Positions 1-13,900 of a stretch of 64,000 nt of DNA are shown piece by piece. Below the pieces are notes generated by a model. It was not told the DNA's origin, searched no databases, and saw only the letters and a list, made by a program, of their open reading frames with translations. How positions within the stretch are numbered: position 1 is the first letter of the stretch; every line of letters starts with the position of its first letter. The DNA is from Diploptera punctata. Lineage: Eukaryota; Arthropoda; Insecta; Blattodea; Blaberidae. Position numbers and translations under genes: made by a program. The stretch lies in NCBI GenBank assembly GCA_030220185.1, contig JASPKZ010001236.1, positions 1 through 64,000 of the forward strand. The letters are read 5' to 3'.

Positions 1-1393
1 CTAAACCATCACCACCGCCTACACCACCACCGCCTACATTATCACCACCACCTACACATGACCACTGCCTACACCATCACCACAGCCTACACCCTCACCA
101 CCACCTACACATCCCACCACCTACACCACCACTGCCTACATTTTATCACCACCCACCTACACCATCACCACCCATCTACACCACCCACCGACACCATCAC
201 CACCACTTACACCATCCCACCCTTACACCAAACCACGCCTACAACATCACCACCACCTACACCATCACCACCACCTACACCATGCACCACTGCCTACAAC
301 ACCATCACCACACCCTACACCATCACCACCACACCTACCCATCAACCACAACCTACACCACACAACCACCTACACCATGACCACTGGCCTACATTATCAC
401 CACCACCTACACCATCACCACCACCTACACCATGACCACTGCCTACACCATCACCACAGCCTACACCATCACCACCACCTACACCATCACCACAACCTAC
501 ACCACCACCTACACCATGACCACCGCCTACATCATCACCACCACCTACACCATCACCACCACCTACACCATAACCACCGCCTACATCACCACCACCACCT
601 ACACCATCACCACCACCTACACCATAACCACTGCCTACACCATCACCACACCTTACACCATAACCACGTCTACATCACCACCACCACCTACACCATCACC
701 ACCACCTACACCATCACCACCACCTACACCATCACCACCACCTACACCATAACCACCGCCTAATCACCACCTACCCATCACCACATACCATAACCACCGC
801 CTTACATCACCACCACCTACACCCATCACAACACATACACATAACACTGCCTTACATCAGCCACCACCTACACCATCACTACCACCTACACCATAACCAC
901 CGCCTACATCACCACCACCTACACCATAACCACCGCCTACATCACCACCATCACCACCACCTACACCATAACCACCGCCTACATCACCACCACCTACACC
1001 CGCACAACCACCTACACCATAACCACCGCCTTCATCACCACCACCTACATCATCACCACCACCTACACCATAACCACCGCCTACATCACCACCATCACCA
1101 CCACCTACACCATAACCACTGCCTACATCACCACCATCACCACCACCTACACCATAACCACCGCCTTCATCACCACCACCTACACCATCACCACCACCTC
1201 ACCATAACCACCGCCTACATCAACACCATCACCACCACCTACACCATAACCACCGCCTACATCACCACCATCTGCACCATTACCATCACCACTGCCTACA
1301 CCATCACCACCACCTACACCATCATCACCACCTACATCAGTACCATCACCAGCGCCTACACCATCATGACCAACTACACCATCACCACCACCG
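1..1393. repeat. CACCAT/CACCAC minisatellite
   Basis: Tandem array built on a short ACC-rich unit. An 18-bp form (ATCACCACCACCTACACC) dominates the left half and a 33-bp form containing ATAACCACCGCC alternates in the right half. All periods are multiples of 3, so long Thr/Tyr/His-rich open frames appear in every frame; they have no start context and are not genes. It lies in the intron upstream of the first visible MCMDC2-like exon. Homogeneity drops at 760-850 and after 1260, where units are partly degenerate. Confidence 0.95.
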
Positions 1394-1741
1394 TTACAAA
1401 TGTATTAATTGTTAAATGAATACTGTCAGTGAGGCGTAGAAGTTAGTTTGATGTTAAATAAGTCTATAGTTTGTTTTCGAAGGTTGTTATAGTTTGACAG
1501 TCTCTGACATAGGGCAGAAGGAAATTCCATGTTTTGGTAAGTGAGACCGTAAAAGAAAATGAATAATATACAGTGTGATGAGGAGGGATATAAAGGACAA
1601 TGTGCTGTTAACTATGAATGGAACATGTTTCTGAATAGCCTACTACTTGACAAAGTTTTGTAAACAGAAATTAATTTTAGTTGAGGATGACTGATATATC
1701 AGATACTTTATTTATTTTAATATTTTAATTTGATTTTGTAG

Positions 1742-1904
1742 TTATTGAAAGTGGTAAAATAACAATAACCACACAGAAGTTGGGTGTGCCTGGTCCTACA
1801 GCAAGTTCTCCACAGTATCCACTGCAGAGTGCTATTTGGACTTACAGGCATTGGTCTCCTAAAGAAAAGTCCAATGAACAATTAAAACTGCAGACACTAA
1901 TCAA
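1742..1904 (+). CDS. MCMDC2: MCMDC2-like exon (first in window)
   Basis: The acceptor is TTTTGTAG before 1742 and the donor is AA/GTAAGT at 1905. It enters in phase with 2 nt carried and leaves with AA, completed to AAT in the next exon. It encodes IESGKITITTQKLGVPG and PLQSAIWTYRHWSPK. The intron before it contains the minisatellite and no recognisable exon. Confidence 0.75.
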
Positions 1905-4900
1905 GTAAGTTAATCAATCATTTAACTTTTACAGGAATTAATCACTATGAGGTTTAATTTATGGTGAAATCAAATGTTTCTTACCTCTCCTCATATAAGT
2001 CTTCTAAGTAGATCGCAATTTCGAGACCATAACGGTCTCATCTTCAGTACAATCAGTACATAACATCAGTCGCCAAGATTGTACTGAAGATGAGACCGTT
2101 ATGGTCTCGAAATCGCGATCTACTTAGAAGATTTATATGAGAAGAGGTAAGAAACATTTGATTTCACCATAATCAATCATATTTGAAGAGAAAAATTATA
2201 CGCTCAGACCGGGATTTGAACCCGGGACCCTTGGTTCTCTAGACCAAGTTCTCTATGATTTATTCATCATTGAGATGTATAAAATTAATAATAAAAACAT
2301 TGAAGTTAATCAATGTTTTTATTATAAATTTAACATTTCTCATTAAATGACAAATTATATTTGAAGAGAAAAATTCATTTTGAACTTTTATAGGAATATA
2401 TCACTATCCAATTTAATTTAATCAACACTTTTGAAATTCATATTAAAGCACCGTTGAGGTTATGTAATAAGATGTTAATTATAAGTAATTTATCATAAGT
2501 AATCCCACGAGCGATTTCCAAATTTATCTAGAGAATTTGGAAGTCAAGACTGGCATTTGTTAAGGCTATTTAACGAATAAAATTAAGCTGTTTACTCACA
2601 AATCATTATTTAAGTATAATTATTTTAAAATATTTATATATTTAATGTAAACGGTGATGTTTGAAAACAAATGAGAAACATTGTTTCATTTGTTCATCAC
2701 TGCAACCAGATCATATTTATTGCCAAATAGAATCACAATATTGTAAGAATGCACCCTAGTGGAGAAAAAATGAAACACATCATTACAGATGTTTATATTA
2801 TTGATTCAACATTTCTCACTGAAAGATAAATTATATTTGAAGAGAAAAAACGTATATGAGAAAAATTTGCATCTAGATCGTAACTCACCTCGGTAGCTCA
2901 GTTGGTAGAGCACTTGGCCCGGAAAGCCAAGAGTTCCAGGTTCGAGTCTCGGTCTGGGCGAAAATTTTTCTCTTCAAATATAATTTATCTTTCAGTGAGA
3001 AATGTTGAATCAATAATAAAAACATCATTAGAAGCTTTACTAGCTTTATAAAGAAATGTTAAATTCCCAATAAATGTCTTCTTAACTAAGAAGCCACCAT
3101 TTGCAAAGATAGAAGCATTGGTTTCAAAAGTATTTGGCGATAGGGAATTACAACGTATATAAGAGAAAAATTTGCGTCTAGGTCGTAACTCGCCTCGGTA
3201 GCTCAGTTGGTAGAGCACTTGGCCCGGAAAGCCAAGGGTCCCGGGTTCGAGTCTCGGTCTGGGCAAAAATTTCTCTCTTCAAATATACATCATTACAGGT
3301 TATTAATTAATTTCTGATGTCCTATGATGTAAATATGTCAATTATATTTTTCTGCAACGTTAATTCCTGGGAAATAATATGTTTAAGAAAGTGCAAACAG
3401 TGGTATCTTTTTTTTTTTTTTGTGGTATAATCAATTGCTACGAATGTTTTTCTATTATATCGTGTGTGCAGAATCTGGTTGCATTCGTGCACTTTATATG
3501 CAATCTGGGAGCCACTTGTTAAAATGTAAGTGATAACATCGACTGTGATTGGTTGTAAATTAAAATTCATTGAAATGAGATTGGTTATTGACTGCCATTT
3601 GGGGTATGAGTTAAATAGTCTTAGAAAAATTCATGTCTAGACTGAGGTTTGAACTGGAGGCAAGGAACATAACCACTAGATCACCGAGGGCAATGATCTT
3701 ACCTAGTTGACAAGAAAATGACCATGACCAAAATGTGTGTGTGTATATATAAAATTATCCGGTATCATGGCAGCTGCTGTTGTCTTTCGGAAACCAAATG
3801 CCATTCCTCTCTGTCCATCCATTGATCTAGCTCCAATTCTCTGACAATCATAGCTGCTTGCACACTCTCTATCCAGGTTTTCTTTGGTCTTCCTTTCCAT
3901 TGGGATCCATTCCGTAATAAGTTTAGGCAATCTTTGCTCTGGCATTCTTTTGACATGACCATACCACTGTAATCTTTTCTATAATATCTATGATGCCTGG
4001 CTTCTCTTGCAAGGCCATAATTTCCTTTATTTTGTATTCTATCCATTCTAGATTTTCCATTTGATCTTCTTAAAACATCCATTTCTGTACTTAAAATTCT
4101 TTTAATTTTCCTGGTACGAATTTGCCAAATTTCAGCACCATATCACTCATTTGCTGCAACAATGTCATAACTCGAAAATCACGATTTTTCAGGAGAAGCA
4201 TTTGAAGTTTTAAATACTGTCATTCCAAGTATCCCTGTTATATTAACTGAAATATTGTTATTTTTTAGTTATGACGTTGCAGCAAATGAGTGATATGTTA
4301 AAATGTTCTGAACTGTGGTTTGATATATTTGTAATTTTCTATTTTTTTTCTTTTTGTAATATTTTTAGACATCAAAATCAAATATTTTGTTCGTTAGGAA
4401 TATCAAAATTCATTGATCTATATTTATTTTTCTGAACGTATATCTACTCCCAGTTAGAATATTCACGTCTCACCTCATATTTGTAGATTTCTTGAAGACC
4501 CAGGTTTTGACACATTAAGCATTATTATCAATTCTTTCTAATTAAAGTCTGAACCTGGAATCAAATCCTGGACTTTCGACTCTGTACGTTGATGTGCAGC
4601 CCAGTAGACCATTCCAGCACAGCACAAATGCCAACATTTCTTTCTGTTTATACAGTTCTCTTACGTCTGAAGGCAGATAGCTAGAACTATTAACAATGCC
4701 ATCATACGATTTAATTTTTCTTTTCAAAAAATAAATTTGTCCAGGGCTGAAACATGTTAAACTAAATATAACATCAAAATGGAGTAAATTTGTTTATTTG
4801 TGTATTAATTGTTATGTTGATAGTGTGTTTGGAATGCCTTACATATCTGATATGGAAACTCAAGCAGCCAGTGTATCGCAGTACATTCTTCAGAGAGCCA

Positions 4901-7900
4901 TCAATATGGGGAAAATTTCAAACAAACCATTTTATGTAGTTCCAGATAATGAACTGAAAGAGGTAGGTAATTTAAATTAATGAGTCATTTTTTTCACATG
5001 TTACCTCATATTTTATGTCTCTTTAAACAAGGGAACTAGTTTTCAAGAGATGAATCTCTCTCATTTTCAACCGACATTATGACTACTGGATTCTCGTTGG
5101 AATCTCCATCAATAATGTTGTCATCTGGTGTTGATTTGATGAACTTTGACATGAGGTCACATTCATCAGGAATCTCGAAATTCATGGATCTAAAATTGTT
5201 CTTCTAAATATATATCTTCTCCCAAATTGTCAATTCTAAAGGTTTTTCCAAATGTTTTAAAAGTTGGGCTTCTTTTTCAATTTTACGATTCTCCAATAAA
5301 TTATGTGCTGCAATAGCTGATTTTTCAATTTCGCCATTTTTAATATTTCTCAAGCGTTCCTTAGTACGAGTGTCCAAATTCCTTTTGTTTTTCCTATGTA
5401 TACTTTATTGCAGTCCTTATAATTAATTTGATAAGTTCCAGATTTTTTGCTATCTGGGGTGTTCGATTTCTTATTAGTTATTAATAGATATAACTATGAA
5501 GGTAATTTAAAACTTAAGTTCTTTTTTAAATAAGAGATACTCATTTGTAGTAGTGGTATCAAATGACAGGCATTTGGCATTTATAAAGTAATGTTAAAAT
5601 TCCCATTAAGGGTCGCATTTTTGGACGCATTAGACCGTAAAATGCCTTCTCTGCTGAGCAAGTTGTATGCTAATACGATTTTGCTTACTCAGAAATCTGT
5701 TCATGCGATAATAATTGGTTAAATTTGTAAGCTACCTGCGGAGGTAGCTTACATGAGCAACTCAAATTAAAATCCCGAAGGGAACCGATGGTAATCGATG
5801 TACTTTGCTGCTTTATCCAACATTTATCCAAGATGTCGGACCTTGAAGACTTCGATCATGTTTTCGGTATACACGGAGAAGAGGAATTTGATAGAGTCTA
5901 CCAAAGAATTCAACTGGAAGAACAGGAGAATCGGCGTAATATTGGGTGTCGCAGACGTGTTTGTATACGGTATTATTTGCGGGATGCAAGCATAAATGCA
6001 TTCCTCTATAGCAGACGAAAATAACGGAAGTGGTTTTATCGCTGAGAATTCTGGGTAATTCGTTGCCAATATTACGAAAATGTCGACTCTCATGCATTAC
6101 CGATAAGTCGGCCGTTAATTCGTTCTCAGCAATTGCTCACGGTGAATCAGCTCACTAGTGATTGGAAGTAATTTGAGTAGAGAGTAATGCTCTAACTTAC
6201 GACCCTAAAACTTCTTAAATACGAAGCTGCCATTCCTGTGTTGAGCAACAGTTCGCAAGGCTTTGACGCTCTCGTGAATTAAAATGTATAAGAGAAAAAT
6301 CTGCATCTAGATTGGAGGCCTTGGTTAGCTCAGTGGCAGAGCATTAGTGTATAAAGCTAAAGGTCCTGGGTTCAAACCCCGTTCTAGGCATATCTTTTTC
6401 TTTTCAAATATAATTTGTCCTTCAATGAGAAATATTAAATGTATAATAAAACAACAAAAGAAGTTCTACTGGCTTTATAAAGTAATGTTAAAATTCCCAT
6501 TCACTTCAGATTTAAATTCTCAATGCATTTCTCCAGAAACCGGATTTAAGTTACTGTAAATTATATTGTCTATTTTCAGACATTCAAAATAAACAAAATA
6601 TAACGGTACTTGAGATCACAATCATGGTGAAGGCCAAAACACATTCCTATACTATTCACAAATGTTAACAAAAAATTACCCTGCCAAGGGATGTACAAAA
6701 TATTGCAAAATGTATAACAGCAGAGTTAAGCGAGTGTACCTCGTCTTCTGAGTTGAAGATAATTTTACTGCTGGCGAGTCTAACTCGTCTTTTGAGGCAA
6801 ATGGGTTAAAAGTCTTTTTTGGAAATACTTTACAACATGGGATGCGAAAATTTTTTCTAAGTTCCAATCATACACCATGTTCATGCGCCAACAAAACGAA
6901 GCGGTTTACACTATGGAATCACAGTATGCAGCCAACATATACACAATATTTAACGAACCTAAAAGCTAACCTAATTCAATTCAAGTACTCTAATCTGTGT
7001 AAGCCCAACCTAAAAGCTAACCTATGACAATTTAAGCACTCTGACCTGTGAAAGAATGCAATGCCCAAAAAATATATATTCAGTTCTGAATATATGTTGG
7101 CTGCACTGGAACATGTCTTTGCTGTTGCATAGAATATTCATTAAAATCAATATGGCTGCCACGTCTTCATGCTACATATGTAGTTAATCATTATAGAAAA
7201 AAATATTGAAATAATCATTAGAAAAAATGTAAAAATCATTATAAATGGTGGGAAATAATCTGAAAAATGAAACCCTAAGAATAAAATTTGACAGAAGTTT
7301 ATGAGGGAACTAAAAAGAGTTACATCACAGATTGTAAAGTTTTGCCATTTTCTTAAATAAGAAGCTGTCATTTACGAGTCCAGCGAACGGTTCACAAGCC
7401 TTTGGCACACTTGGGAATTAAAATGTATAAAAGAAAAATTTGCATTTAGATTTGAGGCCTTGGATAGTTCAGTGGCAGGGCATTGGTCTAGGCATATCTT
7501 TTTCTAGTTCTCCAGACTAGTGTGCAGCCCACTACACCATTCCACATCTGGCACAAACACTAACAATTCTTTCCACATATACAAATCTATAATTCTTGTT
7601 TCGTCCGCTGTCAGGTAGATGACACTGCCATCGCCAACGGCTGACTTCGTTTAGAAGTATCTATATTTGAGAATTTTACACCACCACTTTTATAAGTAGT
7701 AAACGATGTTATTTAACATTTTCCAATACTGTTATTTTAATATTATGATCCATTATTGGAACTATGTTAAAATAACAGTATTGGAAAATGTTAAATAACA
7801 TCATTTACTGCTTATAAAAGTGGTGGTGTAAAATTCTCAAATATAGATACTTCTAAACGAAGCCGGCCATTGGTGATGACAGTGTCATCTACCTGACAGC

Positions 7901-10900
7901 GGACAAAACGAGAATTATAGATTTGTATATGTGGAAAGAATTGTTAGTGTTTGTGCCAGGTGTGGAATGGTGTAGTGGGCTGCACACTAGTCTGGAGAAC
8001 TAGAGGTCCACGGTTCGATTCCTGGTTCACACATTAATTTTTCTTTTCACAATATCATTATAATATGATCCATTATTGGAACTGTGTTAAAATAACAGTA
8101 TTGGAAAATGTTAAATAATATATTTTTCTCTTTAAATTAAATTTTGCATTTATAAATTGAGTCAGAGAAATGTTTTCACAACTGACCTCTTAAAATTCCC
8201 TGATTTTCACAGGATCATCATCCCTATCTTCAGGTGAATCTGGTACATCTTACCTCATAAATATTTGTGTTTCATTTGACATGTTTTGATGAGTTGTCTA
8301 TACCATTGTCAGCTTATCAAGAGGATAATTGTAATTATATATTTTAATATTCTCCCATATAACTTGTATAGACATGTGCTTAGATAATACATATTTTCAT
8401 TATTTTAATCTTATTTATTTTGAGTGGTAGAGTGGGTACTACATTTTCTTACACACTCTAGGGTAAATTATTATTTGACCAATGAAAATGCAGCCGTACA
8501 TCTGCTTTGTTTACATTACAACTGGAACTTAGCTTGGAATTAGTATATGTATTTGACAGCCACATCTTCAGAATTTCCCTATGCTGTGTTGCAATGATAA
8601 TTTCATCATTTTCTTAGACTAAATATTTTGGTATCCTACATGATTATAGGTCAAATGAGGGAAATTTTGAGGAAGTGACTGAATTCAAATACCTTGGAAC
8701 AATAATCACAAATAGGAATGAGATGCACAAAGAAATTAAACATAGGCTCAATTCTGGAAATGCGTGCTATTATGCATTGCAGAGACTGTTGACATCCCAA
8801 CTCCTTTCAAAAAACGTTAAACTGAAAATATATAAAACTATTATTCTACCAGTTATATTATATGGGTGCGAAACATGGACTCTTACTTAAAGGGGGAAAG
8901 GATATTACGAGTATTTGAGAATAAAGTTCTTAGAAAAATGTTTGGTCCAAAGAGAGATAAACAGATGGGTGAATGGAGAAGACTACATAACAGTGAACTA
9001 CATGGTCTTTATAGGAAGCCAGATATAATCCATCCATCCATAGTCATTCTGCCCAAGGGCAGGTCTTTCACTGCAATCATAGCATTTTCATGCTATGCTT
9101 TGCAGCTTTACTAGGTAATTGTAGGTGTGGTAGCTTCCTGTTGCTTTCCACAAGGATATAATAAGATATAATAAGAACAGTTAAATCTCGTAGACTGCGA
9201 TGGACAGGACATGTGGCACAAATGAGGAATGAAAGACATGCATTGAAGCTTCTTGTGGGAAAACCAGAAGGAAAACGCCCAGTTGGTAGACTAAGAATGA
9301 TGTGGGAAAATAACATTAACTATGATTTGAGGGAAGTAGATTATACAGGGAATGATTGGAAAACATTAGCTCAGGATAGGGATGTATTGAGAGCTTATGT
9401 CTGCATGGCCATGAGTGCTAGTGAGTTAGTTACTTACACAATTACAGGTTATAATATTGTTCTGTATATGTTCAACTTGCATCTAAATAACGGATTCAAC
9501 TTGTTTATACTTCTAGTACCTAGCAATGGTGACGAGTCAACCTGTGAAACTAGGAGAAAAGGCGAGCCAACTGATACAAGATTACTTTGTAGCTAGTCGA
9601 AGATTGAGATCACATTGTCTACCAGTAGGAGCTGTTAGTACCATGTAAGTTTTACAAATATTAATAAATTACAATAGGAAGTTGAGGTTATTAAGGTGAA
9701 TCTGGCGCATATTACTTGATCTTTCATTTGACATGTCCCCGCCATCATCAGCTTGTCCATACTGTTGATTTTTAAGTTGTCAGCCCTAGATGTCGACTCC
9801 CACTCCATCATCTGGTTGACCGAAGAACTTGTGAATCAAATCTTTTTCCCTGGGAATTTCAAAATTCATAATCCTATTTTTATTCTTTAGGATGTATTTT
9901 TGTAAGCCTATGTTTTCCCTTTACAGAGATTTAGGTGCTCTCCCCCTACAGGGAAGAATTTGAACCATACTAATTTAGTTACACTTGTTTTCATATAGAT
10001 GTCATTTTGAGTGGTACGTGGTCAGCGTTCCGCCTCATACTGACATCTAGGATGTAGATGTAGAAAAATCTGCAGTAGCTCCCCACATTTGGTCAGAAAA
10101 ATGTGACATCGATGAAACACTAAATTATTAAAACGAAAAATGCTAAAGAGTTCGCGGTTTGAGAGAAAATTTTTTTTATTATAAATAAAAATTACAAAAG
10201 CACTTCCTCATGTTCCAATTCTGGTGCAGATACATGGACAGTATTATCGCTATAGTTAAACAAAAACACAAAGAAGATGACTTAAAACTCCTGAATATTC
10301 AGAAGAAAACAATCAAATTCACATTAGAAACAGAAGAGAATAAACAATTACCATTTTTAGATCTGAAGAGTAAAAGGCTGCACTAGAATGGACCAGATAA
10401 GAAACGAGGATATCCGTGAAGAACTGCAGATCTACTCCATAAAAGAAAAGATATTTAACAACAAGATACAATGGAAAGAACATGTAGAAAGAATGGAAGA
10501 AAGTAGATTACCAAATAAAATCTTTCATTATTTTCCAAGAGGAAGAAGAGATGTCGGACGTCCTCGGAAGAGATGGTCTTAGATCTATTAGTGAAGACAG
10601 AACAGGCAACTCTTGCCTAAACCAGGAAGTGAAGAAGAAGAAGAAGATCTGAAATTATATAGAAATGAGGAAAAAAAGAAAATAGAATTTGCCATTCATA
10701 GAAAAGATTCATACACAGATAACTTACATTAAGTCAACTGGATTCAACCATATTTCACACAAAATCGCAGTCTTCAAATAGTCTATCACATAGATTGGTG
10801 AATATACCCATGAACAGATAAAATTATAGAGAAAAAACATATAATTGAAGTGGTAAAGGTATGATTTTGAGGAGAAAATTATACACAAAAAAAAAATTGA

Positions 10901-13900
10901 TAAGTACAAAAAACAAAAATTAAGGAATGAAAGTTCTCTTCAAATAGATAAACCAAAGGAAGTGAAATACAGGAAATTGACATATCACCCATGGGCACAC
11001 AATAAATTCCATAAGATTTTTTTCCTTCTTTTTTTTTTGGCAATATTCCACAATAATGTTTCTCCTTCAACCCAAAGTGATTTGTTGCCAGAGGTTCCTG
11101 TCTAAAGCATCTTCTTCCCTCAAATCTCTAGCTTCCATACTTCTCCTCACTCCATCTATCCAACATTCTCTAGGTCTGCCTCTTCCACTTCTTCCATTAG
11201 ATTTCCAATCAAGGATCTTCTTTGATATTCTATCTTCTTCCATTCTTATGAGGTGTCCATACCATTTCAAACTTTTTCTTCTATTTTTTTCTAATATATT
11301 TTTTTTCAACTTGCATAATTTCCTTTATTGTGCTATTTATGACTTTACACCTTCTGAAATTCTTGTCAATTGCCTCCAAAAATCCAAAAGATTTTGAAAA
11401 ATTTAATATCAGATTAGCACCAAAGAATGATTAATGCCTAAACAAACTAATAAAAACCAACAAAAATTAAAAGATTGATGATAGTAAAAAATCAGGAATA
11501 TATAAAAAAAATGTGCAGAATATAAGATATACATAGGGGGGAAAAAAAAAATGTAACCATTAGAACCAAAGAACACATAAGAAATGTAAAAAGGGGGGAA
11601 GTAGAAAAATCTGCAGTAGCTGCTCACATTTGGTCAGAAAAACACAAAATAGATTTAAACAAAAAGCACAAATGAACTCACCATATAGGAAAAAATCTAC
11701 TTACAGAAGAACAAGGAGAGAATTATGAATTTTAAAATTCCCAGAGAGAGAAACCTAATTAGCAAGTTCTTTGGACCACAGAAAGAGGGAGTAGAAATTG
11801 AGATCCAGGGCCGACAACATGGGAAAAGTCAGTCTGTAACTGCTGAAGATAAGGCTAAAATGCCTTGAAACATGTCTAACAGAAACAATGATATGAGGTA
11901 AGAATTAAATAGACCAAACTTATTAAGTAAAACCTTATAATAATCGGGGGCATGCCGTAGCATAGTGGTTAAGGCATTGCGCTACAAGCCGGAAGGTCGA
12001 GGGTTCCGAGTCCCGGTGGGGTCAGGATTTTTAAACTGACCCAAACCTTCTGGCGGCACTGTGGCCCTGGGGTCGACTCAGCCTCTAATGGAAATGAGTA
12101 CCAGACGCTTGTTCTGGGGGTAAAGACGGCCGTCACGCAGGGCTGACAACCCGGCTGACATCAAGTGCCGATTGTCCAGAAAAGTGGGAGCCCTAACCTC
12201 CTACTACCCGAAGGGCCTCCTGAGGCCTGTAGTGGGATACCTTTTACCTTATAATAATCAGTTGAATTAGTGTTTACTTGATGAAAATCCATAATTTATT
12301 TAATTAAATAAAAATAAAACTTACAGTTTTATGTGATTTTCATATTTATTAAAATATAATTTAGTGACAGCTGTTTCGGTACTTTGTACCTTCTTCAGAC
12401 ATGATAGCAAATTAATGAATTTTGTTATTATAGTACATGACAACTGTAACTATGCAACAATATTTTTTTTTTATTTTATTTATTTTTTATAAAGAAATTA
12501 TTGTTGCATACTTACAGTTGTTATGTACTATAATAACAAAATTCATTAGTTTGTTATCATGTCTAAAGAAGGTACAAAGTACAGACACACCTGTAACTAA
12601 ATTATATTTTAATAAATATGAAAATCACATAAAACTGTAAGTTTTATCTTCATGTAATTAAATAAAACCATATAATGTTATTTCCTATTGTATTTTCAAA
12701 TATGTGGGATAAGCTAAAAAAAAAACATGTTCGTAAGCATCCTGCTGTGCCACAGAACCTGGAATAGCTTTCAAGTACACTCACTGAGGAATGGGAGAGA
12801 ATCTGTAAGAAGGCTTCTGTGAAGCATGCCTCGTAGGTGTAAAGCAGTTATTGATTATATATATATGGCATGATAAGAAAAATAAATGCCTGGATGGGAT
12901 TCGAACCCGGATCTCTGAGTCTGTACCTCAGTGTGATATCCATTACACAACCAGGCGAATCCAATTCAAACATTTTTTTTCCTTTATATGTATTATATTC
13001 TCCATTATTACTAGATGTCGCGAGAACTCGGTCTTCACTTCCATCTAGTAGCTGACTATAACAAGTAAGCAAATTAAAGAGAACATTTTTACTTTATAGC
13101 AGTGACGCTTTATCGATGTTATATATATATATATATGTATATATAAAATTATATAAGATATGTGTTATTAATTTAACTAAACAGTAGATAATTCATAAAT
13201 TATAATATGTGTATAATTTAACCATGGTGAAGTGGAAGAGAAAACCTTAACTCCATTTGGTAAAATAAAGTACTTTTTTACAGCACAGCTCTTTCAGAAG
13301 CTCATGCGAGTCTGAGAATGAGTGCTGAAGTGACCTGTGAAGATGTTTCCATGGTTTTGTATCTTTATGAAGTGGCTATGGTGACATTATTTGGACCGTA
13401 TTATGTCACACCTCCTCCTGAGCCCCACATAGTAGATGTTGATAATCTTCCTGTTCAGGTAAATGATATGGGCATTAGACTACTACTACTACTACTTTTC
13501 CTTCTGGCTTTCCTACAAGAAGTTTCCATGCACGTCTTTCATTCCCCATACGCGCAACATGTCCTGCCCATCACAGTCTATGAGACTTAACTGTTCTTAT
13601 TATATCTGGCTTCCTATAAAGACCATGTAGTTCATTGTTATGTAGTCTTCTCCATTCACCTGTCTGTTCATCTTTCTTTGGTCCAAAAATTTTCCTAAGT
13701 ACTTTATTCTCAAATACTCGTAATCTCCTTTCCTCCCTTAAAGTAAGAGACCATGTTTTGCATCCATATAATATAACTGGTAGAATAATAGTTTTATATA
13801 TTTTCAGTTTAACGTTGTTTGAAAGGAGTTGAGACATCAAAAGTCTCTGCAATGCATAATAGCACGTATTTCCAGAATTGAGCCTATGTTTAATTTCTTT

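Larger units (their letters stand above)
1925..2175. mobile_element. PLE fold-back (head-to-head 3' ends)
   Basis: Two inverted arms, about 1957-2050 and 2081-2173, each being the 3' end of the same Penelope-like element (outward ends carry CTCCTCATA / TATGAGAAGAGG). A short unpaired centre of about 30 bp separates them. The left border has the family signature AATCACTATGAGG. Each arm holds a hammerhead ribozyme motif. Confidence 0.8.
10200..11935 (+). mobile_element. Penelope-like element, decayed, with two nested LINEs
   Basis: RT-to-GIY-YIG part of a PLE: FWCRYMDSIIAIVKQKH (YxDD region decayed to YMDS), PFLDLK, LTYHPWAHNKFHKIF, a degenerate GIY-YIG region with YKIYIGG (about 11520), then [19 protein letters not shown] and a hammerhead at about 11840. 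Frames are heavily broken. LINEs interrupt it at 10368-10644 (+) and 11023-11388 (-), both with short duplications of PLE sequence. Confidence 0.8.

Noticed and set aside
58..763. Three long Thr/Tyr/His-rich open frames
   Set aside because: They are reading frames of a repeat whose periods are multiples of three; no start context, no complexity, no homology expected.
2885..2959. Possible functional tRNA genes (over 20 tRNA-like heads with intact A and B boxes)
   Set aside because: Anticodon loops have nine bases or lack U33, heads carry shared SINE leader and body, copies are in inverted multi-head units, and none has a poly-T stop at the tRNA end. Treated as SINEs.
5788..6024. Functional Harbinger transposase or MADF protein gene
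   Set aside because: Only an acidic N-terminal remnant inside a 600-bp TIR element that occurs three times; no catalytic domain.
12886..12958. A genuine tRNA gene on the minus strand
   Set aside because: The cloverleaf is good but the nominal ACA anticodon and lack of a terminator argue for a SINE head or pseudogene.
13318..13590. Single 90-codon gene starting at the internal ATG
   Set aside because: The first part is an MCMDC2-like exon and the rest is read-through into the intron and a LINE.
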